From positions 46,281 to 110,280 of the forward strand of contig NZ_JNUP01000031.1 in NCBI RefSeq assembly GCF_000758165.1: a stretch of 64,000 bases of DNA, given 5' to 3'. The notes beneath the pieces are model-generated. The model was not told where the DNA came from, searched no databases, and saw only the letters and a list, made by a program, of their open reading frames with translations. Source of the DNA: Spirochaeta lutea. Its GTDB lineage: Bacteria > Spirochaetota > Spirochaetia > DSM-27196 > Salinispiraceae. This document shows, piece by piece, positions 8,435 through 17,957 of the stretch. The position numbers and the translations under genes were made by a program. Numbering within the stretch: position 1 is the first letter of the stretch; every line of letters begins with the position of its first letter.

Positions 8435-9361
8435 ATGTCAATTTCAACGTACCCAGAATTTACACCTGTTTCCCTGGAGCTGCAAACCGAACTACAGCCG
8501 AAGTTTAATCGACTTTCAGAGGGAATCTCGGAATTTACCTTCGCCGGAATCTATTTATTCCGCAACACATACCAGTATGAAATCGCCTATCTCGATGCGG
8601 AAACCCTGATCCTCAAGGGAACGAAGGACGGCAAGGTCTTCTATGCCCTGCCCATGGGCTTCCCGAAGGACCGGGGTCTGGCCAAACAACTCCTCGAAGA
8701 GGTTGATTATGTGAAGGGACTCAGTGAACCCCATGCGGATGACCAGCGTGTTTGGCTGGAACAGCATGGATACGAGGTCTGCGAGGACCGGGATAACTTC
8801 GACTATCTATACCATCGGGAGGATCTGGCAACCCTCAAGGGTAAGAAATACCATAAGAAACGAAACCAGGTGAATGCATTCTTGAATAATTACGAATACG
8901 AAGAACAGTGTTTATCCCCAGAAAACATTGAGGATGCCTACCAAATTTTAGAGGACTGGCGGGCGGAACGGGATGACCCGGGGGATTACTCCTCCGCCAA
9001 GGAGGCCCTTGATCTCCATGAAACCCTTGGACTGACGGGATACATCATCTATGTGGACGGCCGCCCTGCAGCGTATTGTATGGGTGAAGAGATAGCCCTG
9101 GGCAGCACCTACGTTATCCACATCGAAAAGGCAATCGGTTCCTACAAGGGCATCTACCAGTTTATCAATCAAGCCTTTGCGGCCGTGCTACCCCAGGATA
9201 TTCATTTTATTAATCGAGAACAGGATCTCGGGGATCCGGGATTGCGCCAGGCTAAGATGACATACCGGCCTGCTGGCTTTGTAAAAAAATACCGGGTCTG
9301 CCCCACGGGGACTGTATCCGTGCCCTTCCATACCCTTTGTACCCAGGATCAGCAGGGCTGA
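8435..9361 (+). CDS. DUF2156 / phosphatidylglycerol lysyltransferase-like acyltransferase
   Basis: 308 residues resembling the soluble C-terminal part of MprF-type lysyltransferases (DUF2156, tandem GNAT folds). Characteristic stretches are the KKYHKKRNQVNAF segment (about residues 133-145), GYIIYVDGRPAAYCMGE, and the end FINREQDLGDPGLRQAKMTYRP. There is no membrane domain, so it is not a full MprF. In this family such stand-alone proteins are thought to transfer an aminoacyl or similar group, but the substrate is unknown. It is a single gene between pepT and glnE, with its own promoter and no partner in an operon. Confidence 0.8.
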   Translation: MSISTYPEFTPVSLELQTELQPKFNRLSEGISEFTFAGIYLFRNTYQYEIAYLDAETLILKGTKDGKVFYALPMGFPKDRGLAKQLLEEVDYVKGLSEPHADDQRVWLEQHGYEVCEDRDNFDYLYHREDLATLKGKKYHKKRNQVNAFLNNYEYEEQCLSPENIEDAYQILEDWRAERDDPGDYSSAKEALDLHETLGLTGYIIYVDGRPAAYCMGEEIALGSTYVIHIEKAIGSYKGIYQFINQAFAAVLPQDIHFINREQDLGDPGLRQAKMTYRPAGFVKKYRVCPTGTVSVPFHTLCTQDQQG

Positions 9362-9491
9362 CGGGAACCGGACTCATACCCGGGGTCAGGGTAACCTAGG
9401 TCATCCCGGCTTCTGGGGTACTCCATTCAACCCGGAGGTCATCCCGACATGGATGATGCTGTTCGGCTCCCGGATTATCTCGAATACCGCT

Positions 9492-9519
9492 TTGGAATAG
9501 GTTGAATTACCTTTATACT
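9492..9519 (+). promoter_or_regulatory. glnE promoter (leaderless arrangement)
   Basis: TTGGAA, 16 bases, TATACT, then GGGGTT and ATG. This supports the ATG before KPHDYIEALAG over an in-frame start eight codons earlier, which would lie inside the promoter. Confidence 0.55.
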
Positions 9520-9525
9520 GGGGTT

Positions 9526-12500
9526 ATGAAGCCCCATGATTACATCGAAGCACTTGCAGGCGTCCTAGACAAGACGATTTCCCGGGATTGGATTTCCCAG
9601 ATTATTTCCGCCGTACCAGAACAAAAACTGGACACCCTCTCGGTGCAAAAACTCTCCAGGATCATTCCCGGGTTAGTTGCCCTTTCCCGAAGCCAAGGGC
9701 CGGATACCGGATCGCCTGGGTTCTACCTGTTCGAGGATATGCAGAACGACCCGAGGATCGAGATTACGGTCATTGCTCGGGACTATCCCGGGCTCTTTTC
9801 TACCCTCTCGGGCCTTCTTAGTGCCAGTGGCTTTGAAATCACCCTAGGCCATGTAGTAACTACCCGGGCTGTATCAGGCCAGCGGTTAATCATTGATACC
9901 TTTTCGGGAACCCTGGCAGCGGATCAGGATCCGGCGCTTTGGGTTGATGAGCTCAAGGGAACCTTGGGCAGAATCCTTCCCTACTATCAGAACCCTGAAC
10001 AACCCGCTGTTCAACAGAGCAAATACAGTCCGGCCACCCAGGGTGCCCAAGGACCGGAATCTTCGGGACCCCATACATCGGGGAGAGCCCTGGTGAAACG
10101 TCTGGTTATTGAAGAGGTTGCAGCAGCGCTCTCGCGCACCGAAATTCAACCGGGGAAAATACTGGCTCCAATGACCATCACCGAAGAGAACGCCCCCGGA
10201 GTAACCCGCTTTAGCATTTCAAGCACCGACACGCCGTTTTTTCTCTTTAGCATCAGTTCGGCCTTGGCCCTTCATGAGGTTTCCATAGAAGCCATAGACA
10301 TTCAGACCGAGGACGAGCGAGTTCTGGATATTCTTGATCTGGTGGATTCCCATGGCAATCCCATAACAAACCCCCTCATCCTAAACCGGATAAAGCTCTC
10401 GATTCTTCTTTCGAAGCAGTTCACCTATTTCATAGACCGGGCACCGAATCCCCTCATGGCGTTGGAGCGTTTTGACAGCCTTATCCAGGATATCGGAGAG
10501 GTGAGAGACGAGGAGGATATCCGGCGGTTTCTCGCCAGCCCCCAGTTCCAGCAGGAACTGGCCGCCCTCCTGGGGACATCGGATTTCCTGTGGGAGGACT
10601 TTATCCGGGTACAGCATGAAAACATCCTCCCGATGATAAAGAATATCGACGAAGATCATCTTCTCTCCACCCCTCCCGAGGACGTCGAGGCAGCCCTGGC
10701 GAGCCACCTCCAGGCCGCGGAAAAAGCCTCGTTGAACGGCCGCGGCGCGGTTGCAGCCATGGATCCCTTGGCGAGGCTTCAACAGAAAATAGCAGCCCAG
10801 ACGAAGGCCCTGAATGAGTTTAAGAACCGCGAAAGCTTCCTGGTGGACCTGGACCATATTCTGGTAAAAAACCTGGACTTCTTTTTTCTAAGCCGGCGCC
10901 TGACGGCTCTGGCAGAGGCGGTGGTCAAGGCGGCCTTGCACATAGCCTGGCAGGAGGTGGTTCCCCGTCACGGGCTGCCCCGCACTGCCGCAGGGGTGGA
11001 AGCCGAATGGGCGGTATTTGGATTGGGAAAACTGGGCGGCAGCGCCCTGGGATACGCCTCGGATATTGAGCTGCTTTTTTTATTCGCCGACAACGGCAGC
11101 ACCGACGGTCCCGAAAAGATTGCAAACCGGGATTTCTTTGAGAAGTTCTTTCGCAGCGCTGCAGCAAAAATCACGGCCCGCCGAGAGGGTATCTTTAAGG
11201 TTGACCTCCGGCTCCGACCCCACGGCATTGATGGACCGGTCGCAGTAAAACTCCAGAGTTTTATCGACTACTTCTCCAAATCCGGCCAGGCCCATAGCGC
11301 CGAACGCCTCGCCCTGGTCCGGCTACGGTACATCGGAGGCTCCAAAACCTTGGGCGATCAGGTGACCCGAATTCGGAATCAGATTATTTACCAGGAAGAT
11401 TCCATTGATATTGCAGAGCTTCGGTCCCTGCGTAAACGTCAGATCAGGACCAAGGATGTCGCCGACCAAATCAATACAAAATTCTCACCCGGGACCCTGG
11501 TGGATCTGGAATACAATGTGCAGATTCTCCAGGTCATCCACGGAAGGCAACACGAGGGGCTCCGGGTTCCCGGTATCCATGAAGCCCTGCGACAGCTCTC
11601 CCAGCTGGGAACCATCGAACCTGAGGAAGCCCAGGCCATGACCCTTGCCTATCAATTCTTCCGCAAATTGATTAACGGGCTACGGATGCTCCGGGGTAAT
11701 GCACGGGATCTGTTCTTGCCGGAAGAGAACAACATGGAATACCGCTATCTTGCCAGACGGATAGGCTACCAGCGCAAGGAGGAGCAGACCGAATCGGAAC
11801 AGCTGCGCATCGACTTCGAAACCCACTCAGCCCGGGTGCGAAGTTTTGTGGAACGTCATCTAGGACGGGAGGCGATCCCCGGGGAAACCTCCGGCTCAGT
11901 GGTGGATCTGGTACTATCCGATAGCCTTTCCGAGGATTTGATTGCCCGGGTTTTACAGGAGGGTGGAATTCAGAACATCCAACGCGGTCTTGTAAACCTG
12001 CAAAGCCTGGCCGGATCCGGATCCCAGCGGGATACCTTTGCCCAGGTGATTGTCCTGGCATGGGACCAGATTAAAACCTCCACCGATCCCGACATGGCCC
12101 TGAACAACTGGGAGCAGTTTGTCCGGCGGCTTGAACACCCCGAGGTTCACTACAACCAGCTTCTCAGCCAGCCAAAACGCCTTGAACTGCTCATGCGGCT
12201 CTTCGCTTCCAGCCAGTTTCTCTCGGATACACTCATCCAAAACCCGGGATTTTTCCGGTGGATTACCGATCCTAGGGTGGTTGTGAAAGCCCGGGATCAA
12301 ATCCGCATGGAAGAAGACCTGCGCATGGAGGCCGCAGAGGCGGAGAACCGAACTGACTGGCTGAACCGCCTGCGCCGGTTCCGGAAACGGGAAATCTTGC
12401 GCATCGGACTTCGTGACATCGGCCTGGGGGTAAAAATCGAGGAAATTATGGGAGAAATCAGCTTCCTGGCCCGGGCCTGCTGCGAAGTCAGCCTGGAGCA

Positions 12501-13404
12501 GGTATGGAAACGCCTGTCCCTGCCACAGGGGCCTGAGCCCTCCCGCTTCGTTGTCTGTGCCTACGGAAAACTCGGGGGCTGGGAGTTGAACTACAGCTCC
12601 GATATCGATTTAGTGGGAATCTACGAGCCCCAGGCGGACCGGAGGACCGAGGAAGAGGAGCAAGGCTACACCAAGGTATTCAGGACCCTCGTCCAAGACC
12701 TGACTGATTTTACCCAGGAAGGCCAGGCATACCGGGTTGATCTCCGTCTGCGGCCCCATGGAGCCAGTGGACCTATCGTTTCCACCCTGCCCAGTTTCAT
12801 TGACTACTACCGCCATCAGGGTGACCTCTGGGAGCACCAAGCCCTGATAAAAATGAAACCCATCGCCGGCAATCTGAGCATCGGCGAAATCGCCCTGGAC
12901 AAGATCCGCCCCGACTATATGAGCCGCTGGTCGGTTCAGGAAATCAAAGCCTCCATTGCCACCATGCGAGAAAAGGGTGTGACCGAGCATACCAAACACC
13001 GGCCCGGTCAAATTGATATTAAAAACGGCATTGGTGGTATCCGGGATATCGAATTCTTGGTCCAGGGAATGCAGCTTACCTCCTGCCACCGGGTTCCCGA
13101 AATCCTCACGGGGAATACCCTGAAGGGTCTGATCCTGCTTTTGCAGGCGGGGTTTCTTTCCCAGGGGGATTTTAATGCCCTGCGCCAGGAGTACACCCTC
13201 TTCCGAAGGATTGAACACTACCTGCAGGTTGCAGAGGACCGTCAGCGCCATAGCCTCCCGGAAAGCAGTTTCGAACGAATCAAGCTTGCCCGGTGTATCG
13301 CCCCCCAGGTCGACTCCCAGGAGTTCTACAAATCCTTAGAACACACCATGCAGGGGGTCCGCCAACGCTATGCAGCCTTTCTTTCCAAGGATAGCTCAGG
13401 CTAA
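9526..13404 (+). CDS. glnE: Glutamine synthetase adenylyltransferase/deadenylase with N-terminal ACT domains
   Basis: Adds AMP to, and removes it from, a tyrosine of glutamine synthetase. 1292 residues, about 350 more than E. coli GlnE. The extra N-terminal part holds two ACT-like units: ITVIARDYPGLFSTLSGLL with TTR and DTF following (about residues 70-125), and FSISSTDTPFFLFSISSAL with VLDILDLVDSHGNPI (about 225-275). These resemble the glutamine-sensing tandem ACT of GlnD. Two nucleotidyltransferase cores follow: GKLGGSALGYASDIELL (about 497-513) and GKLGGWELNYSSDIDLV (about 1011-1027), each with a VDLRLRPHG strand, and DIKNGIGGIRDIEFLVQG. The first core has SDIE where SDID is usual. Its target glnA is 7 kb away with the modified tyrosine conserved. 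Confidence 0.92.
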   Translation: MKPHDYIEALAGVLDKTISRDWISQIISAVPEQKLDTLSVQKLSRIIPGLVALSRSQGPDTGSPGFYLFEDMQNDPRIEITVIARDYPGLFSTLSGLLSASGFEITLGHVVTTRAVSGQRLIIDTFSGTLAADQDPALWVDELKGTLGRILPYYQNPEQPAVQQSKYSPATQGAQGPESSGPHTSGRALVKRLVIEEVAAALSRTEIQPGKILAPMTITEENAPGVTRFSISSTDTPFFLFSISSALALHEVSIEAIDIQTEDERVLDILDLVDSHGNPITNPLILNRIKLSILLSKQFTYFIDRAPNPLMALERFDSLIQDIGEVRDEEDIRRFLASPQFQQELAALLGTSDFLWEDFIRVQHENILPMIKNIDEDHLLSTPPEDVEAALASHLQAAEKASLNGRGAVAAMDPLARLQQKIAAQTKALNEFKNRESFLVDLDHILVKNLDFFFLSRRLTALAEAVVKAALHIAWQEVVPRHGLPRTAAGVEAEWAVFGLGKLGGSALGYASDIELLFLFADNGSTDGPEKIANRDFFEKFFRSAAAKITARREGIFKVDLRLRPHGIDGPVAVKLQSFIDYFSKSGQAHSAERLALVRLRYIGGSKTLGDQVTRIRNQIIYQEDSIDIAELRSLRKRQIRTKDVADQINTKFSPGTLVDLEYNVQILQVIHGRQHEGLRVPGIHEALRQLSQLGTIEPEEAQAMTLAYQFFRKLINGLRMLRGNARDLFLPEENNMEYRYLARRIGYQRKEEQTESEQLRIDFETHSARVRSFVERHLGREAIPGETSGSVVDLVLSDSLSEDLIARVLQEGGIQNIQRGLVNLQSLAGSGSQRDTFAQVIVLAWDQIKTSTDPDMALNNWEQFVRRLEHPEVHYNQLLSQPKRLELLMRLFASSQFLSDTLIQNPGFFRWITDPRVVVKARDQIRMEEDLRMEAAEAENRTDWLNRLRRFRKREILRIGLRDIGLGVKIEEIMGEISFLARACCEVSLEQVWKRLSLPQGPEPSRFVVCAYGKLGGWELNYSSDIDLVGIYEPQADRRTEEEEQGYTKVFRTLVQDLTDFTQEGQAYRVDLRLRPHGASGPIVSTLPSFIDYYRHQGDLWEHQALIKMKPIAGNLSIGEIALDKIRPDYMSRWSVQEIKASIATMREKGVTEHTKHRPGQIDIKNGIGGIRDIEFLVQGMQLTSCHRVPEILTGNTLKGLILLLQAGFLSQGDFNALRQEYTLFRRIEHYLQVAEDRQRHSLPESSFERIKLARCIAPQVDSQEFYKSLEHTMQGVRQRYAAFLSKDSSG

Positions 13405-13434
13405 CCTGAAGCATCCCCGGGCCGCAACGCATCC

Positions 13435-14076
13435 CTATCGGACCAGCAGGATTGCCTCTCTTAAATGACGAGAAATACCGTCCCAATCCTGTGATGCCAC
13501 CAGGGATTTCGGCACCATCCAAGAACCGGCGCATGCCAGAACATTGGGGAGGGACAGATACTCCAGGAGATTACCCGGTCCAATTCCACCGGTGGGCACA
13601 AAGCGTACGCCGGGATAGGGGCCGGAAAGGGCCTGGAGCATGGAGGGACCGCCAAGTACTCCAGCAGGGAACAGCTTCAACCGGGTTAACCCCATACGGA
13701 TACCGTACTCCACCTCGGTGGGCGTCGCCACCCCAGGCAGCACAGCGGCTCCCTGATCCAGACAAAACCGCACAAGGTCAGCATTGAAACCCGGACTCAC
13801 TACCAGCTCTGCACCTGCATCCAGGGCAGCCCGGGCATCCTCGATATGCAATACCGTTCCTGCACATATCAGGAGCTCGGGATGGACTTCCTTGACAGCC
13901 CGTATAACCTCGGCTGCACCGGCGACCCGGAAGGTGAATTCCAGAACCTTGAATCCAGCACTCCTGGCGCGGTCTGCGAGGGTTATGGCCATCAGGCTGT
14001 TCTCAATACTCGCTAAGGGAATGAGCCGTTCGAGGGAGAGCAGGGTAAATACTTCCTGAGGTGATCGTTTATTCAT
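13435..14076 (-). CDS. eda: 2-keto-3-deoxy-6-phosphogluconate (KDPG) aldolase
   Basis: Splits KDPG to pyruvate and glyceraldehyde 3-phosphate in the Entner-Doudoroff or sugar-acid pathways. 213 residues, the family's usual size. The TIM-barrel signatures are in order: KVLEFTFR (catalytic Glu), CAGTVL, VSPGFN, LPGVATPTEV, LKLFPAG (Schiff-base Lys) and FVPTGGIG. The ATG preceded by AGGTGG is preferred to one 14 codons upstream. A GATACT hexamer seven bases before ATG could also make it leaderless. The gene is convergent with glnE, with about 30 bases between the stops. No dehydratase or kinase of the pathway is adjacent. Confidence 0.92.
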   Translation of the reverse strand: MNKRSPQEVFTLLSLERLIPLASIENSLMAITLADRARSAGFKVLEFTFRVAGAAEVIRAVKEVHPELLICAGTVLHIEDARAALDAGAELVVSPGFNADLVRFCLDQGAAVLPGVATPTEVEYGIRMGLTRLKLFPAGVLGGPSMLQALSGPYPGVRFVPTGGIGPGNLLEYLSLPNVLACAGSWMVPKSLVASQDWDGISRHLREAILLVR

Positions 14077-14465
14077 ACCACCTAGTATCGGGAAGTTACA
14101 TACAATGGGTAAGTACAACTCAAATACGGGAAACCTTGTCCTGGGGAATCTGAAGATGGCATAATAATGTGCTACCTTGGTAGCCTGCTGCTCTTTGGAG
14201 ATACTTGGTCATGAAGGAGTAAGGATGCCGTCGGCACTGCATGACCGTACCATCGGTAGAGCGGGTAATACGATGCAGACCTCCCCGTGGGCGGCACTCC
14301 CCCTACTCTCCCCCTGGGCCTGGTTTCGGGGAACCCCGGTGTATTCGGCGCACGGTTCATGCAAAGCGGCGTTTTGAATGAACCTCAGAGCGTAGTAAAA
14401 TAAAGAAACAATTGTCAGCCCGTACTTTGTTGTACTGTTATGAAAGACGGGTGAGGAGCGTTCCG
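14077..14465. other. Intergenic region upstream of the sigma factor operon
   Basis: About 390 bases with no convincing gene. A short perfect hairpin GCTACC-TT-GGTAGC lies at 14171-14184. A 50-codon frame at 14225-14377 has AAGGAG five bases upstream but no recognisable product. The sigma-operon promoter must lie here but matches no sigma-70 consensus clearly. Confidence 0.5.
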
Positions 14466-14948
14466 GTGCAGATTAATATTGATGACCTTTACCGAACCTA
14501 CGGAGCCATGGTCTTCCGGCGGTGTCTTTCCATTCTCAAGGATGAGGATGCTGCCCTTGATATCATGCAGGAGGTTTTTGTCGTGCTGTTACGAAAACAA
14601 AAGACCTTAGATTCCCGTGGTCCCTCAAGCTTGCTGTACACCATGGCAACCAATTTGAGTATTAACGAATTACACCGCCGCCAAAACCAGCAAAAGCGCA
14701 TTGAGCAAACCAGAGAAGATTTTGAGATCCAGTCCCAGGATAACGCGGACGAACTGGTGCTGACCCGGCACTTTCTTGACCGTATTTTCACCCGGGAGGA
14801 TGAGACCACAAAAACCATCGCCTGGTATCACTATGTAGAGGGCTACACCCTGGAAGAAACCGCTCATTTAGTAGGAATGTCCATGTCCGGGATACGCAAG
14901 CGCCTGAGAAAACTACGGGAACGGGGCCTGGCCCTGAAGGAGGTGTAA
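14466..14948 (+). CDS. ECF-family RNA polymerase sigma factor
   Basis: 160 residues if started at the GTG seven bases after GAGGAG, just ahead of QINIDDLYRTYG; upstream in-frame starts lack a binding site. Region 2 is MVFRRCLSILKDEDAALDIMQEVF (the -10 recognition helix), followed by LLYTMATNLSINELHRRQ. Region 4 holds AWYHYVEGYTLEETAHLVG, a helix-turn-helix for -35 recognition. No region 1 or 3 and no extra domain, as expected of an extracytoplasmic-function sigma. The stop is followed two bases later by the ATG of a single-pass membrane protein, the usual arrangement for a cognate anti-sigma factor. Its regulon likely includes the caspase gene downstream. Confidence 0.9.
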   Translation: MQINIDDLYRTYGAMVFRRCLSILKDEDAALDIMQEVFVVLLRKQKTLDSRGPSSLLYTMATNLSINELHRRQNQQKRIEQTREDFEIQSQDNADELVLTRHFLDRIFTREDETTKTIAWYHYVEGYTLEETAHLVGMSMSGIRKRLRKLRERGLALKEV

Positions 14949-14950
14949 GA

Positions 14951-15751
14951 ATGAGCTCTCGGAAACTTTATTATTCAGATGGAAGCAGAGTCTCGGACCT
15001 CACCGTGGAACAGGCGGTCTTGGGCGAGCTGGATCCTGAGAGGCTGGCCGAACTCAGAAAAATTCCGGGGTTTGATCAGGAGGTCCGGCGAAGGCGGGCA
15101 GAAGATCAGCAGTTTTTCGAAACCCACCCCCCTAAGACCATGATCGAGCAGATTGAAGCTCGGGCATCTGAATCACCTCGAAAAACCACTATTCTCCCCT
15201 TTCCAATCATGGGCGGCGTCGCTGCTGCTGCAGTCCTGGTAGTTCTACTGGCCGCAGGTCCTCTATCTGCACTGTTTACCAACCCGGGCGCACCTACTGA
15301 CCAGGGGATCCGGTCCAAGGGCCTTGAACCGAGTCTGCACATTTTCCATCCCGACGAAACCACCCCCCAGGGGGTCCGTGAATTAGAGGATCGAAGCCTC
15401 GTCTCGGCCTTCGACACCCTGCAGATCAGTTATAATGCCGCAGGAAGGCGGTTCGGGGCGATCATTTCCATCGACGGCCGGCAGGTGGTGACCCTTCACC
15501 ACCCTGAGCATTACAACGCCACCCCGGAACTGACCCCCAGCGGCGAGGTCCTATTACCCTACGCGTACCAAATCGATGACGCCCCGGACCTGGAGCGGTT
15601 TTACCTTATTACTGCAGCCGAAGGCTTTGACCTTGCCGGGCTCTTAGATCGAGTGAAGCGGCAGGCTGCCACCCAGTCCTGGTTGATCACCGGGGAGCTT
15701 GAATTGGGGGAAGATTACCAGGTTGAGATGATCACCCTGAGGAAGGAGTAA
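14951..15751 (+). CDS. Single-pass membrane protein, candidate anti-sigma factor
   Basis: 266 residues. An acidic/basic cytoplasmic N-terminal part (residues 1-80, with VEQAVLGELDPERLAELRKIPG) precedes one membrane span (about 85-108, MGGVAAAAVLVVLLAAGPL) and a ~155-residue outer domain. Topology, start two bases after the sigma stop, and an N-terminal helical part that could bind the sigma factor all fit a membrane anti-sigma. The N-terminus lacks the HxxxCxxC of zinc anti-sigmas. The outer domain (SYNAAGRRFGAIISIDGRQV, LPYAYQIDDAPDLERFYLIT) resembles unnamed domains found next to caspase-like genes, so it may watch envelope state. The role rests on context, not on a recognised family. Confidence 0.7.
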   Translation: MSSRKLYYSDGSRVSDLTVEQAVLGELDPERLAELRKIPGFDQEVRRRRAEDQQFFETHPPKTMIEQIEARASESPRKTTILPFPIMGGVAAAAVLVVLLAAGPLSALFTNPGAPTDQGIRSKGLEPSLHIFHPDETTPQGVRELEDRSLVSAFDTLQISYNAAGRRFGAIISIDGRQVVTLHHPEHYNATPELTPSGEVLLPYAYQIDDAPDLERFYLITAAEGFDLAGLLDRVKRQAATQSWLITGELELGEDYQVEMITLRKE

Positions 15752-15753
15752 CC

Positions 15754-17808
15754 ATGAAACACGTAAAACCGGGGGTCGTATTCCTCTTTTTGCTTTTTGT
15801 TCCTACCCTCTATCTCGGCGGCCAGAGCGATCTTTCACCGGTCCGCCGCTTCGGGATTTTTATCGGCGCCAATGATGGCGGGCCTCAGCGGGAAACCCTG
15901 CGATGGGCCGTGTCTGACGCCAAGAGTATGCAATCGGTTCTCTCGGAATACGGGGGTATCCATCCCCGGGATACCCTGCTCCTGGAGGATCCCGGGCTGG
16001 CAATGGTTACCCAGCGGTTTCGAGAGTTAAGTTCGCTTTTACAGGAGGCCAAGTCCAGTTCCAGACGGGTGGAGCTCCTGGTGTATTACTCCGGTCACTC
16101 GGATGAGCAGGGCTTGATGCTGGGAAGTGAGCACCTGGAGTACCGGCAACTGCGGAATCTCATAGGCCAGGCCCAGGCCGATGTATCCATCGCGATCCTT
16201 GATTCCTGCGCCTCCGGAGCCTTTACCCGGACCAAGGGCGGGGTTCGTATTGCGCCGTTTTTGGTGGATGATTCCGCCGATATGTCCGGTCATGCCTATC
16301 TCACCAGCGCTTCGGAAACCGAGGCGGCCCAGGAATCCGACCGGATCGGTGCCAGTTTCTTTACCCATTTTATGGTTACCGGGTTGCGCGGAGCGGCTGA
16401 TCATTCCAATGACGGCCGGGTAACCCTCAACGAGGCATATGAATATGCCTTCTCGGAGACCTTGAACCAGACCCAGAGCACCTATGCCGGGCCCCAGCAT
16501 CCTAGTTACGATATTCAACTCAACGGCAGCGGCGATCTGGTTTTAAGTGATTTGACTGCAGCTAGTTCCGCCCTGACCCTGCCCCGGGACCTGGAAGGCC
16601 GGGTATACATTCGAACAGCCGAACACCGCCTGATCGCCGAGGTGGCGAAGGCTCCGGGCAGACCGGTTACCATCGGACTTGCTCCGGGAATATACACCAT
16701 TTCCGTTACGAACCCCGATGGACTGTTGAGCACCTCCACCCGGGTTGGGATGTCCGGCCCCACCATGCTGCTCCGGGAGGATTTCCGTACGGGGCCCCTG
16801 GAGTACGCCCGGGTGCGCGGAGAGGTTCAACGCTCTCTGGACCCGAGCCTTCCCTCGGTACCGGGTGAACCGGTGTATCTGCCGGTCTACCCCAGCATTT
16901 GGCCGGGATTCTCCCTTTTCGGGCTGCATGATCCGGTAGTGACAAGCTTCTCAATCAGCCCGCTCTTGGCTGATGCATCCCAGGTGGCAGGGCTGCAGGT
17001 AGGGGGAATCGCCGGCTTCACCGGAACCCTCTACGGTCTCCAGGTGGGAGGCATCTTCGCCCAGGGCAAGACCATCAATGGCCTCCAGATCGGTGGAATA
17101 TTCGCCACGGCGGACCAGGTGAACGGCAGCCAGATCGGGGGGATTTTTACCCGGGCCGAGGACGTTAAGGGCGTGCAGATTGCGGGTATTACTGCAGTTT
17201 CCCGGGGAGATGTACGCGGGGCTCAGATTTCCCCCGTCAATGTCGCCCAAGGCACGGTCTACGGTTCACAGATCGGGGTAGTGAATATTGCCCATGATAT
17301 GTACGGACTGCCCATTGGACTATTCAGCTGGATAAAGAACGGAATTCATGACATTGCCTTCTGGTTCACCGGCGAGGAGGAGGGATGGGTTGGTTTCTTA
17401 AACGGGAGCCGGAACTTTTATACGAGTTTCGCCGCAGGCGTCCAGACCGAACCGGGGATTGCCGAGCTTGAGGGCCTGACGGTGAGTGCTTCGGTAGGAT
17501 ACCGGGCAAGCCTGGGCAGCCTCTTCTTCATCGATGCTGAATTAGGGCTGAAACGCCTCGGTACCGGAGCCACGGCTGGAGAACGCTTGGCAGGCATCTT
17601 TACCGGCCCGGGTTCTAATACCTTCCCGAATGCCCGCCTTCGGGCAGGCATCAGCCTGGGGAGTCTCAAGGGGTTTGTAGGCTTGGACGTGGACGGCTAC
17701 ATCCAGGGGTACACCAATCCGGATATTTTCACCAACCGGGATCTATCCCCGGAGGATGAGGAATTCATCCTCTCGCCCCGGGCCTTGATCGGCTTCAGCT
17801 TTCTCTAG
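15754..17808 (+). CDS. Exported caspase-like (peptidase C14) protein with surface repeats
   Basis: 684 residues with a signal peptide (1-23). The caspase p20-like fold spans about 28-270: FGIFIGANDG, AVSDAKSMQSVL, the catalytic His in YYSGHSDEQG (H115) and the catalytic Cys in ILDSCASGAF (C152), then HAYLTSASETEAAQES. A beta domain follows (275-345). Residues ~410-510 carry about six repeats of roughly 22 residues built on G-x-Q-[VI]-G-G-I, resembling the surface repeats named after Leptospira LA_2272. The last ~150 residues look like beta-barrel strands ending in phenylalanine-leucine. So a protease domain is joined to an outer-membrane-type domain. It starts two bases after the anti-sigma stop and is the last gene of the operon. 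Substrate unknown. Confidence 0.85.
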   Translation: MKHVKPGVVFLFLLFVPTLYLGGQSDLSPVRRFGIFIGANDGGPQRETLRWAVSDAKSMQSVLSEYGGIHPRDTLLLEDPGLAMVTQRFRELSSLLQEAKSSSRRVELLVYYSGHSDEQGLMLGSEHLEYRQLRNLIGQAQADVSIAILDSCASGAFTRTKGGVRIAPFLVDDSADMSGHAYLTSASETEAAQESDRIGASFFTHFMVTGLRGAADHSNDGRVTLNEAYEYAFSETLNQTQSTYAGPQHPSYDIQLNGSGDLVLSDLTAASSALTLPRDLEGRVYIRTAEHRLIAEVAKAPGRPVTIGLAPGIYTISVTNPDGLLSTSTRVGMSGPTMLLREDFRTGPLEYARVRGEVQRSLDPSLPSVPGEPVYLPVYPSIWPGFSLFGLHDPVVTSFSISPLLADASQVAGLQVGGIAGFTGTLYGLQVGGIFAQGKTINGLQIGGIFATADQVNGSQIGGIFTRAEDVKGVQIAGITAVSRGDVRGAQISPVNVAQGTVYGSQIGVVNIAHDMYGLPIGLFSWIKNGIHDIAFWFTGEEEGWVGFLNGSRNFYTSFAAGVQTEPGIAELEGLTVSASVGYRASLGSLFFIDAELGLKRLGTGATAGERLAGIFTGPGSNTFPNARLRAGISLGSLKGFVGLDVDGYIQGYTNPDIFTNRDLSPEDEEFILSPRALIGFSFL

Positions 17809-17957
17809 GGCACCTGCTTGGGGGAACAAGACCTGTACGGTAGCACCTAGTACAGCGACGGGTTGCGCCCCCCTCCCCCAGGGGAGGGCAGTAATGTCCC
17901 TGGATAATTCCCCTGGGGCCCGGGGTCGCCCAGAATTATGGGTGCTGCCCCGGGGTC

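Noticed and set aside
14225..14377. A 50-codon frame with a good AAGGAG site
   Set aside because: Composition is low in charged residues with many W and P, and there is no match or conserved partner. Noted only because the site is strong.
17871..17888. Perfect hairpin CCCTCCCC-CA-GGGGAGGG after the caspase gene
   Set aside because: No T-tract follows on either strand, so it was not called a terminator, though it may still slow transcription.
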